Source: Epichloe hybrida (taxonomy: Eukaryota; Ascomycota; Sordariomycetes; Hypocreales; Clavicipitaceae). From it: 64,000 bases of DNA. The translations under genes were made by a program, and so were the position numbers. A model generated the notes under the pieces. It was not told where the DNA came from. It ran no database searches and worked only from the letters and a program-made list of their open reading frames with translations. Below, piece by piece: positions 1-11,492 of the stretch (position 1 is the stretch's first letter; each line of letters opens with the position of its first letter). The stretch spans positions 1,240,001 through 1,304,000 of the forward strand of contig JAFEKR010000008.1 in the NCBI GenBank assembly GCA_019022495.1. The letters run 5' to 3'.

Positions 1-2112
1 TGGTTCATTTATTAGATAGCAGTTTCGTAGATAGAGGCGACGTCGTCAAGCATGCCAAAATAGGCGAATGCAAAAAATATTGGGCCATCTACTAATACCT
101 GCCTGGACGCGCCAAACCAACCCAGATAAAAAACAATTCAAGATTGCAAACGGGGACGAGCATGAGGCCACGCTTACTCCGTATCTTTTCAATAATTGCG
201 TGGCGGATCAGATGCAACTCGCATGACGTTCAGAAATATCTTCCCCTGAAGCGCGGACGCGCTACATGTAGTATGGGTTTGATAATATGTAGAATAATAA
301 TAATAATCGGACACTTGCATGCTGAAGTCGTTTGCAAGGATGAAAGCCATGTGATCTGAACGTCATCTCCGTGGGCCGTCATTCGCTGCCAAGGAGAGAC
401 CCCTGCCCGGCCTTGTCCTCTGCGGGAGAAAGCCATCAACGAGGCCGTGTCTCATTGGCCAAAGAGAAATTGGGGCGCTGCTGTGCTGTAGCCTGTGACA
501 ACTTGTTTTCGTGACGCATCGCTTTCATGGCAGAGAGAATCAGCCCACCATCATGCCGACAATGGATGTGCTGCAGAATCAGAATAACTCGGCACTTTTG
601 CAAGCATGAAGCAAACGTCTTTTATCGGAGCACTCTCGTGAGAAGATGATAATATCGGACTTTGGACTTTTTTTGATGCTGCAACTCAGCCACGCTTCTA
701 ATTAAAAACCGTGGATGTGGAACACCGACCGGAGGGAGCGGCGGATTGTCGGGCAGACGTCTAGACACGTCCTGCCCGTCGCAAGATTGCATGGCATCCA
801 TCCGTCCGTGTGGTCTGCCAAGCCACAAAGGTTCAAAATTAGCGCTGCTCTTCGGCATCGCGGCTCAATGGGCAAATGTATGTGCCTTCCACCTGTTGGC
901 CAGGGCAAGTTCTCGATCTAGCAATCTTTGAAGGCGACAAGCATGCTGGCGGCCAAAGAAAGCCCTGCCTGCGGTTTCCCTCTTGTACGAAGAAGAGAAA
1001 GAAAGGAAAGAAAGAGTTGCCGTTATCCGCAGACCCTGAAAGTAGTAGGGCTACCCCCGCCCCTACCTGATGCTGGATCCAATGGGCGACTGCTGATAAT
1101 AACTTGGTTGGCGAGGGGCGTCATGTTCATGTCGTGGGAAGGGGTCGTGGGAAGCAGTCCCTGCAAGCCGATGACCCAATGACCAGCTGCCCTTCCCCCC
1201 CCTCCCTTTTTTCTTTTTCTTTCTGTCTTCGCTGGAATCTGCCCGCTGACAACGTGGTTACTATTTCCAGTCGTCGGAGCAGGGTAGTTGCATATGACTT
1301 GTTGTTAGGAAGACAACTCTCTCAATAACGCATACATCCGTAGAACGGACCTGCACTACTCCGTACTACGGACTACATACATACATAGTAGTACTACAGA
1401 CCCGTCTACCGAAGCTATGTGCATACGGTTCGCTCACGTCCAGCGCGTGGGACACTGGCACACCGAGGGGATGGCAGCGCTCTCGTCATCTCCATTCCGA
1501 AGCCTCAAATCGAGCCCCAATTTAGAGCTGAGCTTCAATAGACTGGGAGTCCGCTGCACCAGCACTGTACACTAAAATAGTCAATGCTTGCGCCCGTGCC
1601 CCGTGCTTCTTTTTTGGATCCATCGTCGTGAGGGGCGAGGTGTTTTGCCCACCACGGTCGCTCATTGGGTCATCAGATTTGTCCTGAAGATAAGATCTGC
1701 CCTACATGTAATAACCTCAGGCACTAACCCCTTTTGTCGCCGGGCTGAGAGATGTGCCAGTTGCCGACTTTGGCGCTAGTGGCCATGGAACATTGTATTT
1801 CCGCCTCTTGCATCACCTCCATCACCTCTCCAAACACCCACCAACACCAATGGAGACGTGGCTCGACGTCATGTGCATGACTTCCCGTCTGCGTCGGACC
1901 GGACCAGATGCACGTCCAACCACGCACACAGACAACAAGACAGACAGACAGACCGACCGACCGACAGCGCACAGCCCATCGTCGAGGGCGAAAGCTAAAT
2001 GTCTTGCGCTGAAGATCAGATGTGGCCCGCCACTCTTGATCTGTCTTCCTTGGATCGGAGGCACTATCCCACAATTGGCAACAACTGCTCCGTAACGTGC
2101 ATCACTAATGAG

Positions 2113-2159
2113 CACCAAGACAAGCACCAAGACAAGCACCAAGACAAGCACCAAGACAC
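2113..2159. repeat. 12-bp tandem repeat, about four units
   Basis: The unit CACCAAGACAAG is repeated head to tail, with the last unit ending in CACA. It lies in gene-free DNA. Confidence 0.9.
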
Positions 2160-3103
2160 AAGAAAACTGCCATACAATCTATCGATGGCAGAATAGGAGT
2201 CATCGGCCCTTCTTCGCGTCTCCCGATGGTCATCATTGCTTCTGACGACTGGATTTGCACTCCGAACACAAAAAGATTTCTTGACGTATTCGCAGCCTGA
2301 ATATTCTTTGTAACTTCTTTGAGGAAAAAAGAAACCCCCCCCCCCCCCAAAGCTTTTCGCCCAAGTCCACGTGCTGCAGCTGTCTGATGCGGAGCATCTC
2401 GCTTGTCGCTAATTTGATTCACTATTTTCTTTCCCTCGGTCTTTCCCTTGGGGGTTTCGATGGGATCTAAACCATTTCTGGGTCGTTTGGCGAACTATGT
2501 ACACAAGATATTGACACTAGAATTGGTGTTGTATGCAACTGAGTGGCCCGCGGGTGTTCGGTAACCGCCCCGGCAAAGAAGGATGCGTGCATCGAATGGG
2601 GCGTTCCAGAGCAGTGCGGAGGCGAACCCAGGATTTGGCAGCCAATTTTGGACACGAGCTTTCAAAACTTCAGCCAACGAGAAGAGGTGCGGGCGACTGA
2701 AGTCGATCCTTGGTAATATTAATACCACGCCGCCAAGTCTTGGGTAGTCCAGGCCAGGGTCATGCCAGTCAGGGTCACAGACGACCACCGCAACCATGGC
2801 TAATTGGGCCGGCTGAATCGCACGCGTGCAGGAAGGAGCATGGGGGATCGTTGTCGTCGCGCCAAAAAGCAAAGACCTGCGCCGAAAGGGAATGTGCTCC
2901 CCCAGACGAGTTGATCGGTCTCTTATCGTCCCGGGAGCTGACTGTGAGAGCGTCTGGCTAGCAAGTGTAGTCTTACGGTCCTCAAGGAGATTGCCACAGA
3001 CAACGTAGGAGGAGGAGGACGCATGAAACCCTGAGGGTCCTGTGCACGTTCGACCGGAAGGATCCCCGGGGCAGAGAGAGTGACAGCATCCTGCGGATGG
3101 ACG

Positions 3104-3128
3104 TTTTTTTTTTTTTTTTTTTTTTTTT
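3104..3128. repeat. Poly(T) run, 25 nt
   Basis: An uninterrupted run of T. A poly(A) run of 16 lies at 3543-3558. Both are in gene-free DNA and may be remnants of retroposed tails, but no target duplications were identified around them. Confidence 0.85.
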
Positions 3129-4841
3129 CGTGGGAACGAAATCTCGCTACATCTTTCATAGGGTTGAACTCGGCTTTGCGGTGAGAAGCTTCCCTATCCA
3201 GTTCATCCCAGACTAACTAATTAGTAACTCATGCCACCCACCCCAGACGACGAGCTTGGCCGATTGCTGACTTGAGCACCGGCTCATTAGTCTATCACGG
3301 CGGTAGAACCCCTGAAGACGTTCATCTTCGAGGAGCACTACATAAATATGTATGCCTATGTACTGGTAATCCGTATGTGTCTACACCATCTACGGACCAG
3401 CATTCACTGTACCGAGAACTTATGTATTACGGACTGGTGGCCGAAAGTGGCCTACGTAAGTTGTCATCAGCCTCGTGGGCGGAGCGGGCAGCCGAAGCCG
3501 AAGTGGGGCGGCCAAGCACAGTCTTGATCGACATTATTGTACAAAAAAAAAAAAAAAAGGTTCACCCGGAACCGCAGGAGCCCAGAGAAGAAGAATCGCA
3601 CTCGCAAATTATGTCATCCAACTTGAGGCCTAGCAGCACGTCCTCTAACACCACCTGAAAGGCGTGACTCCTTGCTCGATGCCGGCCCTGGAAAAGTCAG
3701 GAAAAGTCAATTCAGAGCTATTGGTCGACCGAAATGATTGAAACGGTTCAGCCGGACCAACGTCGTCTCATGGCTTCGTTTTAGCTTGAGACTTTTCCTA
3801 CTTTTGGATGCCATGACAGCATGCGCTGTTCCTAGACCCTGTTTACGTGTTGCTGTTTGACACTTTATTAATCCGTAGTCACCGTGTCTTGCAATTACTC
3901 GATATGGAGCGCCGCGAATGATGAACAAAGAAACCCCCCCCCTGGAGCCCCTCTGGAGCCCTCGCGCTTCATCGCGTTGGGCATCGCAGTTGCCGAGAGC
4001 GTCCCCACCTCGATGCCGCGTTCAAGGCCAGCCCCAACACCAACTGTCCCAATCCCAAGCCACCGGCTCGTGTCCGTTGTTATTTTTAGCTCGACGTCTG
4101 GCCGGCTGGGTTGACCCTGGCCTACTTGACCCTGGCCTACTCTGCTCCCAGTGTCTGCATCCTTCCGTTGAAGGATGTGCGTCATGGCTCACTGTCCCTT
4201 GTCTCCAGCCTCTGTGATTTCGTCAAGGGGACCTCGATCATGGCTGGCCAACTCGCTTGAACGAGTCGCGTCGCGTCCCGGGGCTGTACATATGTAGGGC
4301 GGCTCGCTTGCAGCATAACACCGGCCCTACGACTACATGTACGGATTACGGTGTGCGGTAACGGTAACGGTACGGTACTGACAGTGGTCGCCAGAGGGAT
4401 TATATCCAGTTCTCGCGAAGTCGCTTACTTGTCAACGGGTAGTGGGCCATTTGCCCATCCTACGGAGTACATAATCCGTACATGTAGAGCAGATTACATA
4501 AGTCAGATGATTTTGGGGGGGGAGGGGGGGCGCGCTGCCAGCTTCGCGGAAAGTGTCCTCAAATGGTCGGTGACGAAAACGCTGCCGACGAGGCCAAAGA
4601 CCCCAGAATTTAGTCCGTACACAGACAAAATTGTTTCGCACGAACAGGTCACATCTACCACCTTTTTTTTGCATTATCTGCATTATGTACATTATTTCCT
4701 TCTCCCCTTTTGTGGTCCTTGCTCGGAAGCAATGAGGCAAATCGAAGGGTTTCCGAAGGGGGCGTTTGATTCTACTCGAAACACACCCCCTCCACACTTT
4801 TTGCTGCTCATCATTCATTGTTCGACCAACCCATCACAACC

Positions 4842-4886
4842 CCCTTCACAACCCCCCATCACAACCCCCCATCACAACCCATCATA
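4842..4886. repeat. CACAACCCCC-type tandem repeat
   Basis: About four imperfect units of roughly 14 bp built on CACAACCCCCCAT, in gene-free DNA upstream of the transcription factor leader. Confidence 0.7.
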
Positions 4887-5300
4887 CATACATCCGTCAA
4901 TCAATCACTGGCCCCGGGCGACGCAAATTTCTGGCACCGCCGGCTGAGTAGCCTCCACCGCCTGTTCGACTGGACAACGCAGCAGACCCACGACACCAAA
5001 ATATACTTGTGGTGCATGTCCACGTCCAACAAGTCGCGGCCAAGTCCCTAGTCCGAGACCCAGCCTCCGTCACTGTTCGCGCTTCTTGGTCGGTTCGCAG
5101 CCAGCACAGCATGAACAAAGGAGCTTGACCAAGCCCGACCGAGCCCGACCGAGCTCGAGCATGGGCAAGGACGACGGCTTGTTCTCTCGTCTCCGGTCCC
5201 GCTCCATGCCGCCTGCATACGTACATAGCGATAGGTATGGGTACTATAGGTAATTGTTATAGGGCAGGGAGCGGAGTTGCAGACGCAGAGACCGTCAACG

Positions 5301-6451
5301 GGTAATGTCACTAAAAATGTGCCATGGGCGGCGCAGCGCAGCAGACAGGGCCAGGTGTGCCGGTGGCCAGTGGCCAGCGGCCAGCGGCCAGTCGCCAGTG
5401 TTCAGTGTCTGTCATGCAGGGCCACCAAGGTCGGCTACGGCTACGGCTAGTTGATCCACCAGAATTGGAAACCCAAGACGAAGGAAGGCACGAAGCCAGC
5501 GGTCTTGACCGTCTTGACCCCAGCCCACCTATCGTTCCTTTTATTCCTTCTATTCTTTCGACGCTGGACGGACTATTATTTAACAAACACCGTCTCCCCT
5601 CCCCCCCTCCCGTCATCACCCGCTTCCCCCGGTCTGATACCTCGTCTCAAAACATATCTCGGCTCGATTTGTGTTGTTCCAAACACACGTTCGCTCTCCT
5701 CACGCTACTCTACTCTCGCTATCTTTGGGAAGTCCTCGTTGACTCCTGTCATTCGCTTTATCGGGTGTTGCTGTGCTACTTGCTAGTTGCTTGCCGCTGC
5801 TCTCCAATCCTCAGCCGCTCACCAAACGTCAAGGGGTCCAAGAACAGAGTGAGGCTTGTGAAAGTCGAAAGGAACCAACAGACTCAATTTCGTCGATTTT
5901 GTCGATTTTGTCGGGCCCGTCTTCGTTCATCGCCTACCGCCAAACGTCCGCTCCACCCCCTCCCCCCCTCGCGGCGTCTTCTCGACAAACAACGAGAAAA
6001 ACCATTGAAACAAATTGCAAGCACCCATGTTGCTGTAAAATCGTCGTTTTTCTTTTTTTAATTTCTACAACCCACACTCGCTATTCAAGGAAACACACAC
6101 TCGCTTTATTTTCCACCTTGACTGGAAAATTCAGAAGCAGTCACGAGCCGGATTTAGCTCGACACAAAACTACATCACGATCGCTACGCCGTTGGACAAG
6201 AAGACTCTCATCATTTCTTCGACTCTTGTATATCTGGCTCGACAACCTTTTCAAAATTTCCACGACTGATCACAAGACTTGCATTTGCCTCGTGTGTTGA
6301 TTATTAAACGTTTTTACGTATGTTGCAACCAACAGCCGGTTGAGTACTCGCCCAGCGGCATTGCGTGTTTTTCGGCCACCCATTAACGCTGTTTGTCAAT
6401 TGCAGGATATTTGCTTCCTTCTCTTAATTCACTCAGCTCCAATCAATCAAA
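5301..6451 (+). promoter_or_regulatory. Upstream and pyrimidine-rich leader region of the Zn2Cys6 gene
   Basis: The 900 bp before the start codon at 6452 are rich in C and T on the plus strand, with many CTTCTC/TCTCGC stretches, which is typical of promoters and long 5' leaders of filamentous fungi. A 245-codon frame at 5324-6061 crosses it, but it is a low-complexity product of that composition (Arg, Ser and Pro rich, ending in Phe from a T run), so I do not call it a gene. The transcription start and any 5' UTR intron cannot be placed from sequence alone. Upstream reading frames exist in the leader and could affect translation. Confidence 0.4.
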
Positions 6452-8775
6452 ATGGCTGGTCCTGGTGGTGGCCCTCCACGTCGCAGGTTAGTCCTTGTCC
6501 CCCCCAAAAGCAATGGGGCTCCGATGGCTTGTTTTTTTTTGCAATGCTGACGTTGTCGCAACTTTCAGCCACACCAAATCTCGCAAGGGCTGTGAGACCT
6601 GCAAGCGACGACACATCCGCTGTGATGAGAACTTCCCTCAATGGTTAGTAGGACTGTTCTTTTGTGTCTGTACTGCGTTCCTCCGTACCCTGAGCATGTA
6701 TCCGTGACGCCATCTCGGCACACAGAAAGTGCAACCCGGATAAACTGATATAAAAAAGGAGGCGGACAAAGTAGCACCAATCAATACCTTCTCAGCTGGC
6801 TAACACAACCCATCTCTCCAGCCGCAACTGCACCAAGCACAAGATCCGCTGTCCGTACAACGACGTACAGGTGCCCGACGCTGACCGCTCTACCACGCCG
6901 GACAAACCTGATCTCATGTGGACGCCTCAGATCGAAGCATCCATTGCTGAGTGGCAGGCCACAGGCGTCTTTCCATTTCCGTCTCTGCAGGTCTACCCGG
7001 CGCCGATGCCACTCATGTATTCTGTTGAGGACTTGCGCCTGATCTACCACGTTGCGAACCTCTACCATCAGCTTTCTGCCATCGACGCCAACAACTTTAC
7101 CCTATGGACTCGCCATATTCCCACGTAGGTTTGAGAGAAAAAAAAGAAAAGAGAAGAGAGAGAGAGAGAGCATTGGCTGACCTTGTTTTGTCTAGACTGC
7201 TCCGAATTGGTGCCACAGCCCCTTACGTGATGCACGCTTTGCTTGCCTTCTCTGCCATGCACATTGCTTTCCTCACCGACTGCCCCTTGGTCGGAAGCAT
7301 GGCCTTTGAACATCGGGGAATCGCCCTGAGCGGACTTCACGAGGCCATTGGCACATTTTCCCGCGAGACATCGGATGCCGTTCTCGCAGCCTCCCTCGTG
7401 CTCTCCTGGCAAGCTACGGATTGGTAAGCACAACGAGAGACAATGCAACCTGCCGCCTTGTGTATACGAGTGCAAACCGGCTAACAGCATGGATAGGCGC
7501 AGCTGGACCCAGCTGATGCAGGGAACTTCGACGGTACGTGGATGCTTGAACAGGACAGGATCAACGCGCGAGAGGATGGATCATCTTCTCCCAGTGTCCA
7601 AGTCATTCGCTCATGTTGACCACCGTGGTCCAACCTTGTTATCCTTGTTCCTGCTTTTTTTCATTGGAGCGTCGTACTGACATTTGCTGGTCGCACAACA
7701 GGTCATTGACGCCATGGACGCATGGAAGCACGAGTCTCAGTTTGGCGACTTCATTGCCGAAAGCAGCACGTTTCCCACGGCTCCTCCATCTCCTGCACCC
7801 GACCACAAGCCTACCCAGCCACGGGATGAGGATCTCCAAGCTTTCCAGCGCACACTCGAGCAAGTTCAAAAGGTTGAGACGCATCTCAAGCACCACAAGG
7901 AGGAGACTACTCAAGTTCAGCACCTCATTGGCTTCCTCAAGGGCTCTCGCAAGATCAGTCCCACGCTTTCTATCGCCCAGCAGTATGAGCGTCTCCAGCC
8001 TCTGAGAACCTGGCTCTTCTGGATGCCTGTCGGGTACCTCCAAAACTACCATGGGTCGGCCAACTCGCTCGTTGTAATTGCCCACTTGTACACGGTAGCC
8101 CTTCTCATGGAGCGTTTGTTCCCCGAGATTGGCGCCGCTTACTTTGGCAGCTTGTGCATCTCACCCATCGAGGAGATTGCCCGACGCATGATGTCCATCA
8201 GCGTCGCTGGCGGTTCCGAGGGCGGCCTACAGCGCGAGACTCCTCTCACCCTGATGGAGTATCCCATCAACACTGTCGGTGAATTCCGTTCCCGCATGGG
8301 CTGGGTTCATCCTGAAAGGACTCGCTCCTTCCCTCGGTTCCACCCGCCCAACTTCCCGGTAAACGACGAGTACTCGATGCCTGCCGTTGCCGCTGCCGCT
8401 GCCTCTCCGCACTTCCTGCCTTACGGCAACGTCGCCTTCAGCTACAGCGCCGAGGAGATGCCCATGCTCAACAGCGCCGCGATTCCTGGAAGCCATTCCC
8501 ACTCGGGAAGCCCTTTGATGCTCTCGTCTCCCTTCTCGAGCCAGCAGTACCTCAGCGTGCCATCGCCTTCGTACGCGGGCGGCGCTGCCTACAGCCCTGC
8601 CTCGTCGACATTCGAAGGGTCGGTTGCCTACAGCGACACGGAAGAGTATGGATCATACGACGTGCGAGGAAGCCCTGCCTACCACACTACTGCTGGCCAG
8701 CCCTCCATGTACAACGAAGCTCAAAGCAGCTACGGCCTCGGGTTCGTGACTCCCCACCAGCCTGTGTGGATATAG
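6452..8775 (+). CDS. Zn2Cys6 fungal-type transcription factor, six exons
   Basis: Exons by GT-AG junctions with continuous reading frame: 6452-6486, 6569-6643, 6822-7124, 7196-7423, 7497-7533, 7702-8775. The spliced product is 583 residues. The N-terminus carries a complete binuclear zinc cluster, Cys20-x2-Cys23-x6-Cys30-x6-Cys37-x2-Cys40-x6-Cys47. The second intron splits the codon for Cys37, so splicing is needed to build the DNA-binding domain. A basic linker and a helical middle region follow (around 100-250, with RIGATAPYVMHALLAFSAMH). This resembles the fungal-specific factor domain of C6 proteins related to sterol-uptake regulators such as Upc2, which is a family-level impression only. 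Residues about 255-310 could form a coiled coil. The C-terminus is rich in Ser, Pro, Tyr and Ala, as activation domains often are. The TAG at 8773 may be bypassed by an 84-nt intron (see the separate entry). It is expected to act in the nucleus on unknown targets. Confidence 0.88.
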
Positions 8776-9168
8776 GCTCAGCCTCCTTTGCATGACACAA
8801 TCCTGCACATGGGCATAATCCTCCTTGCTTATGCGTTTTCTCCCTCCAGGCACTCAGTGACAACCACTCCGACGCATCCGCCACCAGAGGAATTTGCAAT
8901 GTACGCAGCTGGTTTCTCACGAGGTAGCCTGTCTCAACCTCTCAACGCTGAGCAACTGGGAATGCTCCCGATGCCCGAGTCTCCCGTGCCTTCACACAGC
9001 ACACCGTTGTCCCGACATCGCCACACACCATCGATGACTTCTGGCGGGCCTCATCCACCCTCGCCGCTAGCCCTGGCTCCTCTGAACCCTCCGCCCGACA
9101 CGTCCATTTTCCCCATGAACTTCAAGGGCGAAGGACCGACTCAGCCGAACTGGCCTGCCCAGAAATGA
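8766..9168 (+). CDS. Possible seventh exon (C-terminal extension) of the Zn2Cys6 gene
   Basis: Immediately 3' of the TAG at 8773-8775 the same frame stays open to a TGA at 9166. The region from 8850 reads as Pro/Ser/His-rich protein (for example HSVTTTPTHPPPEEFAMYAA) with the look of the upstream C-terminus. A candidate intron 8766-8849 (GTGGAT donor, CTCCAG acceptor, 84 nt, a multiple of three) removes the TAG and keeps the frame, giving a 686-residue product. The donor is weak. Retention would leave the 583-residue form. Alternatives are that this is simply 3' UTR, or that TAG is read through. RNA evidence is needed to choose. Confidence 0.45.
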
Positions 9169-11492
9169 AACACCGTCAGCTGTTGCAACGAGAATGAATA
9201 AGCTTTGAATACCCCTTGGATCTGCAGATTTTCTTCTTCTTTGACAACCCCCCGCCCCCACCACCACAAAGATTTGTTTGATTTTAAACCCGGCCAATTT
9301 TTCGACTTTATCAACGCAACCTGGATCTTTGGTTTTTTTTTTTTCTCAACTAAGACGCGCCATGTACACATTCCTTCCAGACTCGCTCAATCCTGCCGGT
9401 AGAGAGATTTCATCACTGCCAGCTTAGTCTGGTGGAATGGCTTCCTTTTAGGCCCGACACAATTACACTCCTTGATTACTCGAGTTGAACTCGACGACGA
9501 TCCTTACGACCCAAATATATATATAGACCCGACGACATGACATCGATACCTAATGTATTATTTCACTAATACGCAACATTCCTTCTACGATGATGATACC
9601 CCATGGACGACACTCCTTTTTGCATATACACTTGATACCCTAGCATGAAGACATTCCTTTTTTTAACGACACGAACACTACACATATAGACATTCACTCC
9701 TTACGGACCAAGAACCAGTACATTAAGCGAGGAAACATGGCGACGGATGTCTTGCATTGGCGATTGTAAAATTTACTTCATGATAGTTGCGTCTGCGTGC
9801 TAAGACGCAACCTTTGGGTGAAATAAAGCAAGGCGTTTTACGGGAGTTTTGATACAAGCACTTTTAATTTTTTTTCTTAATTTTTACTATTTATTTTTGA
9901 AAGCCTCTTTTTTGGCGAAAAGATGCAAGCAAGCATGTGGACTGGAGTTGAAGAGAGCCTTTTAATTTTTGACTTTATTCCGCGCGATTATGCTAATCTT
10001 GTTTGGAGGGAAAAGAGGGAGGGAGGTGCCTCGTTTGGGTTCGGTGGAAAAAATAACATGGGATAAGGCGTGCGATTCGGGTCGAGACGGGGGAGGTGAT
10101 GGACCACCACCGAGGATGAATACATGTAATACTTGATTGTGCCACCGAGTCCGCATTCGAACAGCGGCGCTTTTGATGCCTGTGATGAACGTTGCAAAGA
10201 GCCGCAGTGCCTGGGGAAGGCGGGCGAGCACGGATCCCAATTGGAGGAGGCATGTCTGCGGATACAGCAGGTACGGAGTAAAGGCTCCGACAGATGGTGC
10301 AGCAGGAAACGAACGAGCTTGCTCGGGGACGAGAAGCCGCCTGGCACGAGGAGATTGCAAGTATACAAGTTCTTTATTTCACTTCACGGACGGATGATGC
10401 TCCGTCCGGGTCGAGAACGAGCCACGTGCGAAAGGGGGGAGACATGACACGGTAGTTCTGCCGGTTCAAGCACGGATGGAGTCGTGAGCATGGCACTGAA
10501 GCCGCGCACGAGCACGAGCACATAGTACGAGGACAGTTATGCAAGTACGTGACATCAGTAGGACCGGGAAATTGTCTTTGCGAGTCGTATGCCATGCAGG
10601 CAGCGCGTCCGTCATGAGTAAAAGTTATATTTCAAGCACAGAGGCTACGTAGGATTTTCCACCCCCCCTCCCCGTCCAAACCCATCGGATTTCTTTTCTT
10701 GGCCGAGACATGAGAGGGAACAAAGTCCAAGACGACCAAATCTAAAACAAAAAAAAACAAACATGAAAGGCGTGTTGGGAAATAACCTGCTCCTTTGCGA
10801 ACATGGCTGCTAAACGCCATGTAACTAAAATGGGTGTCTGGTCCGCAAACCCAGCGGTTCGACAACAATACCACGAACCACGCATTACCAAAGAATAGAG
10901 AAAACCATGTCAACGATTGCTGCCTCAGCGGCCATGAAAGGGGTATCTAAAGATTACCATCGCTCCTACCGTTCCCCTCAGTCATGCCCCGACCGAGTTT
11001 GAATAAACTTCTACAAGACGAGTTCCACAACAACGTGCTTCTGGGCAAGTCGAAGCACGGTGGCAGGCGGTGGTTCGTGAAACAAAGAGAAGAAAGAAGT
11101 AGTATACGCGGGTGCGTGTCGACGCATGTCGTGCGTTGCAAAGTCTCGAATGCTTGCCCTGTTGTCGTCATGTTGTGCATATGCCCTCGTCCTCGTCCTC
11201 GTCGCCAAAAAGAAAAACAAAGGAAAGAAAAAAGCAAACGTGCTGATCCCAATGCTATACAAGATGCCGAGCGCCTGAGTCGATATCACGACTGTTTATG
11301 AGTGTCCTGCTGTGCTGCTGATCCAACTTCCGCACCTTCTTCCCCCGTCCAAGTCTGACTCCCCGCACCTTTCTTTGTTTGGGCGCTTGTCCCAACCCAA
11401 AAAAAAAAAAAAAAAAAAAAAAGGGCCTTCCCAAATGACTTTTTTTTCTTCTACAGATCTCCCGTCTTGACGGAACTAGATTCCGAGTCCTA
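9169..11492. other. Intergenic region between convergent genes
   Basis: This 2.3-kb stretch holds the 3' ends of the plus-strand transcription factor and of the minus-strand Ssh4-like gene. I see no supported coding region. It has T-rich stretches near 9335 and 9870, an A run of 24 at 11399-11422, and CCTCGT triplet repeats near 11186. The short open frames overlap on both strands and have no recognisable product. Confidence 0.6.
11399..11422. repeat. Poly(A) run, 24 nt
   Basis: A homopolymer of A lying about 70 bp beyond the stop codon of the minus-strand Ssh4-like gene, so it is a T run in that gene's 3' region. Confidence 0.85.

Larger units (their letters stand above)
1..5300. other. Gene-free region
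   Basis: I see no convincing gene here. The open frames are short, overlap on both strands, lack recognisable domains and differ in no way from chance frames in balanced-composition DNA. The stretch holds homopolymer runs, short tandem repeats (listed separately) and scattered copies of a TACGGAGTA/TCCGTAC-type motif. It probably forms the distal upstream region of the transcription factor gene that starts at 6452, or it contains non-coding transcription that cannot be seen from sequence. A gene with many small exons cannot be fully excluded. Confidence 0.6.

Noticed and set aside
1724..2154. Overlapping frames of about 110 codons on both strands
   Set aside because: They overlap each other and include simple repeats (GACA and CAAGCAC); no domain.
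5324..6061. 245-codon open frame on the plus strand
   Set aside because: It lies in a pyrimidine-rich leader, is low in complexity and ends in a T run; it has no domain and is best explained by composition.
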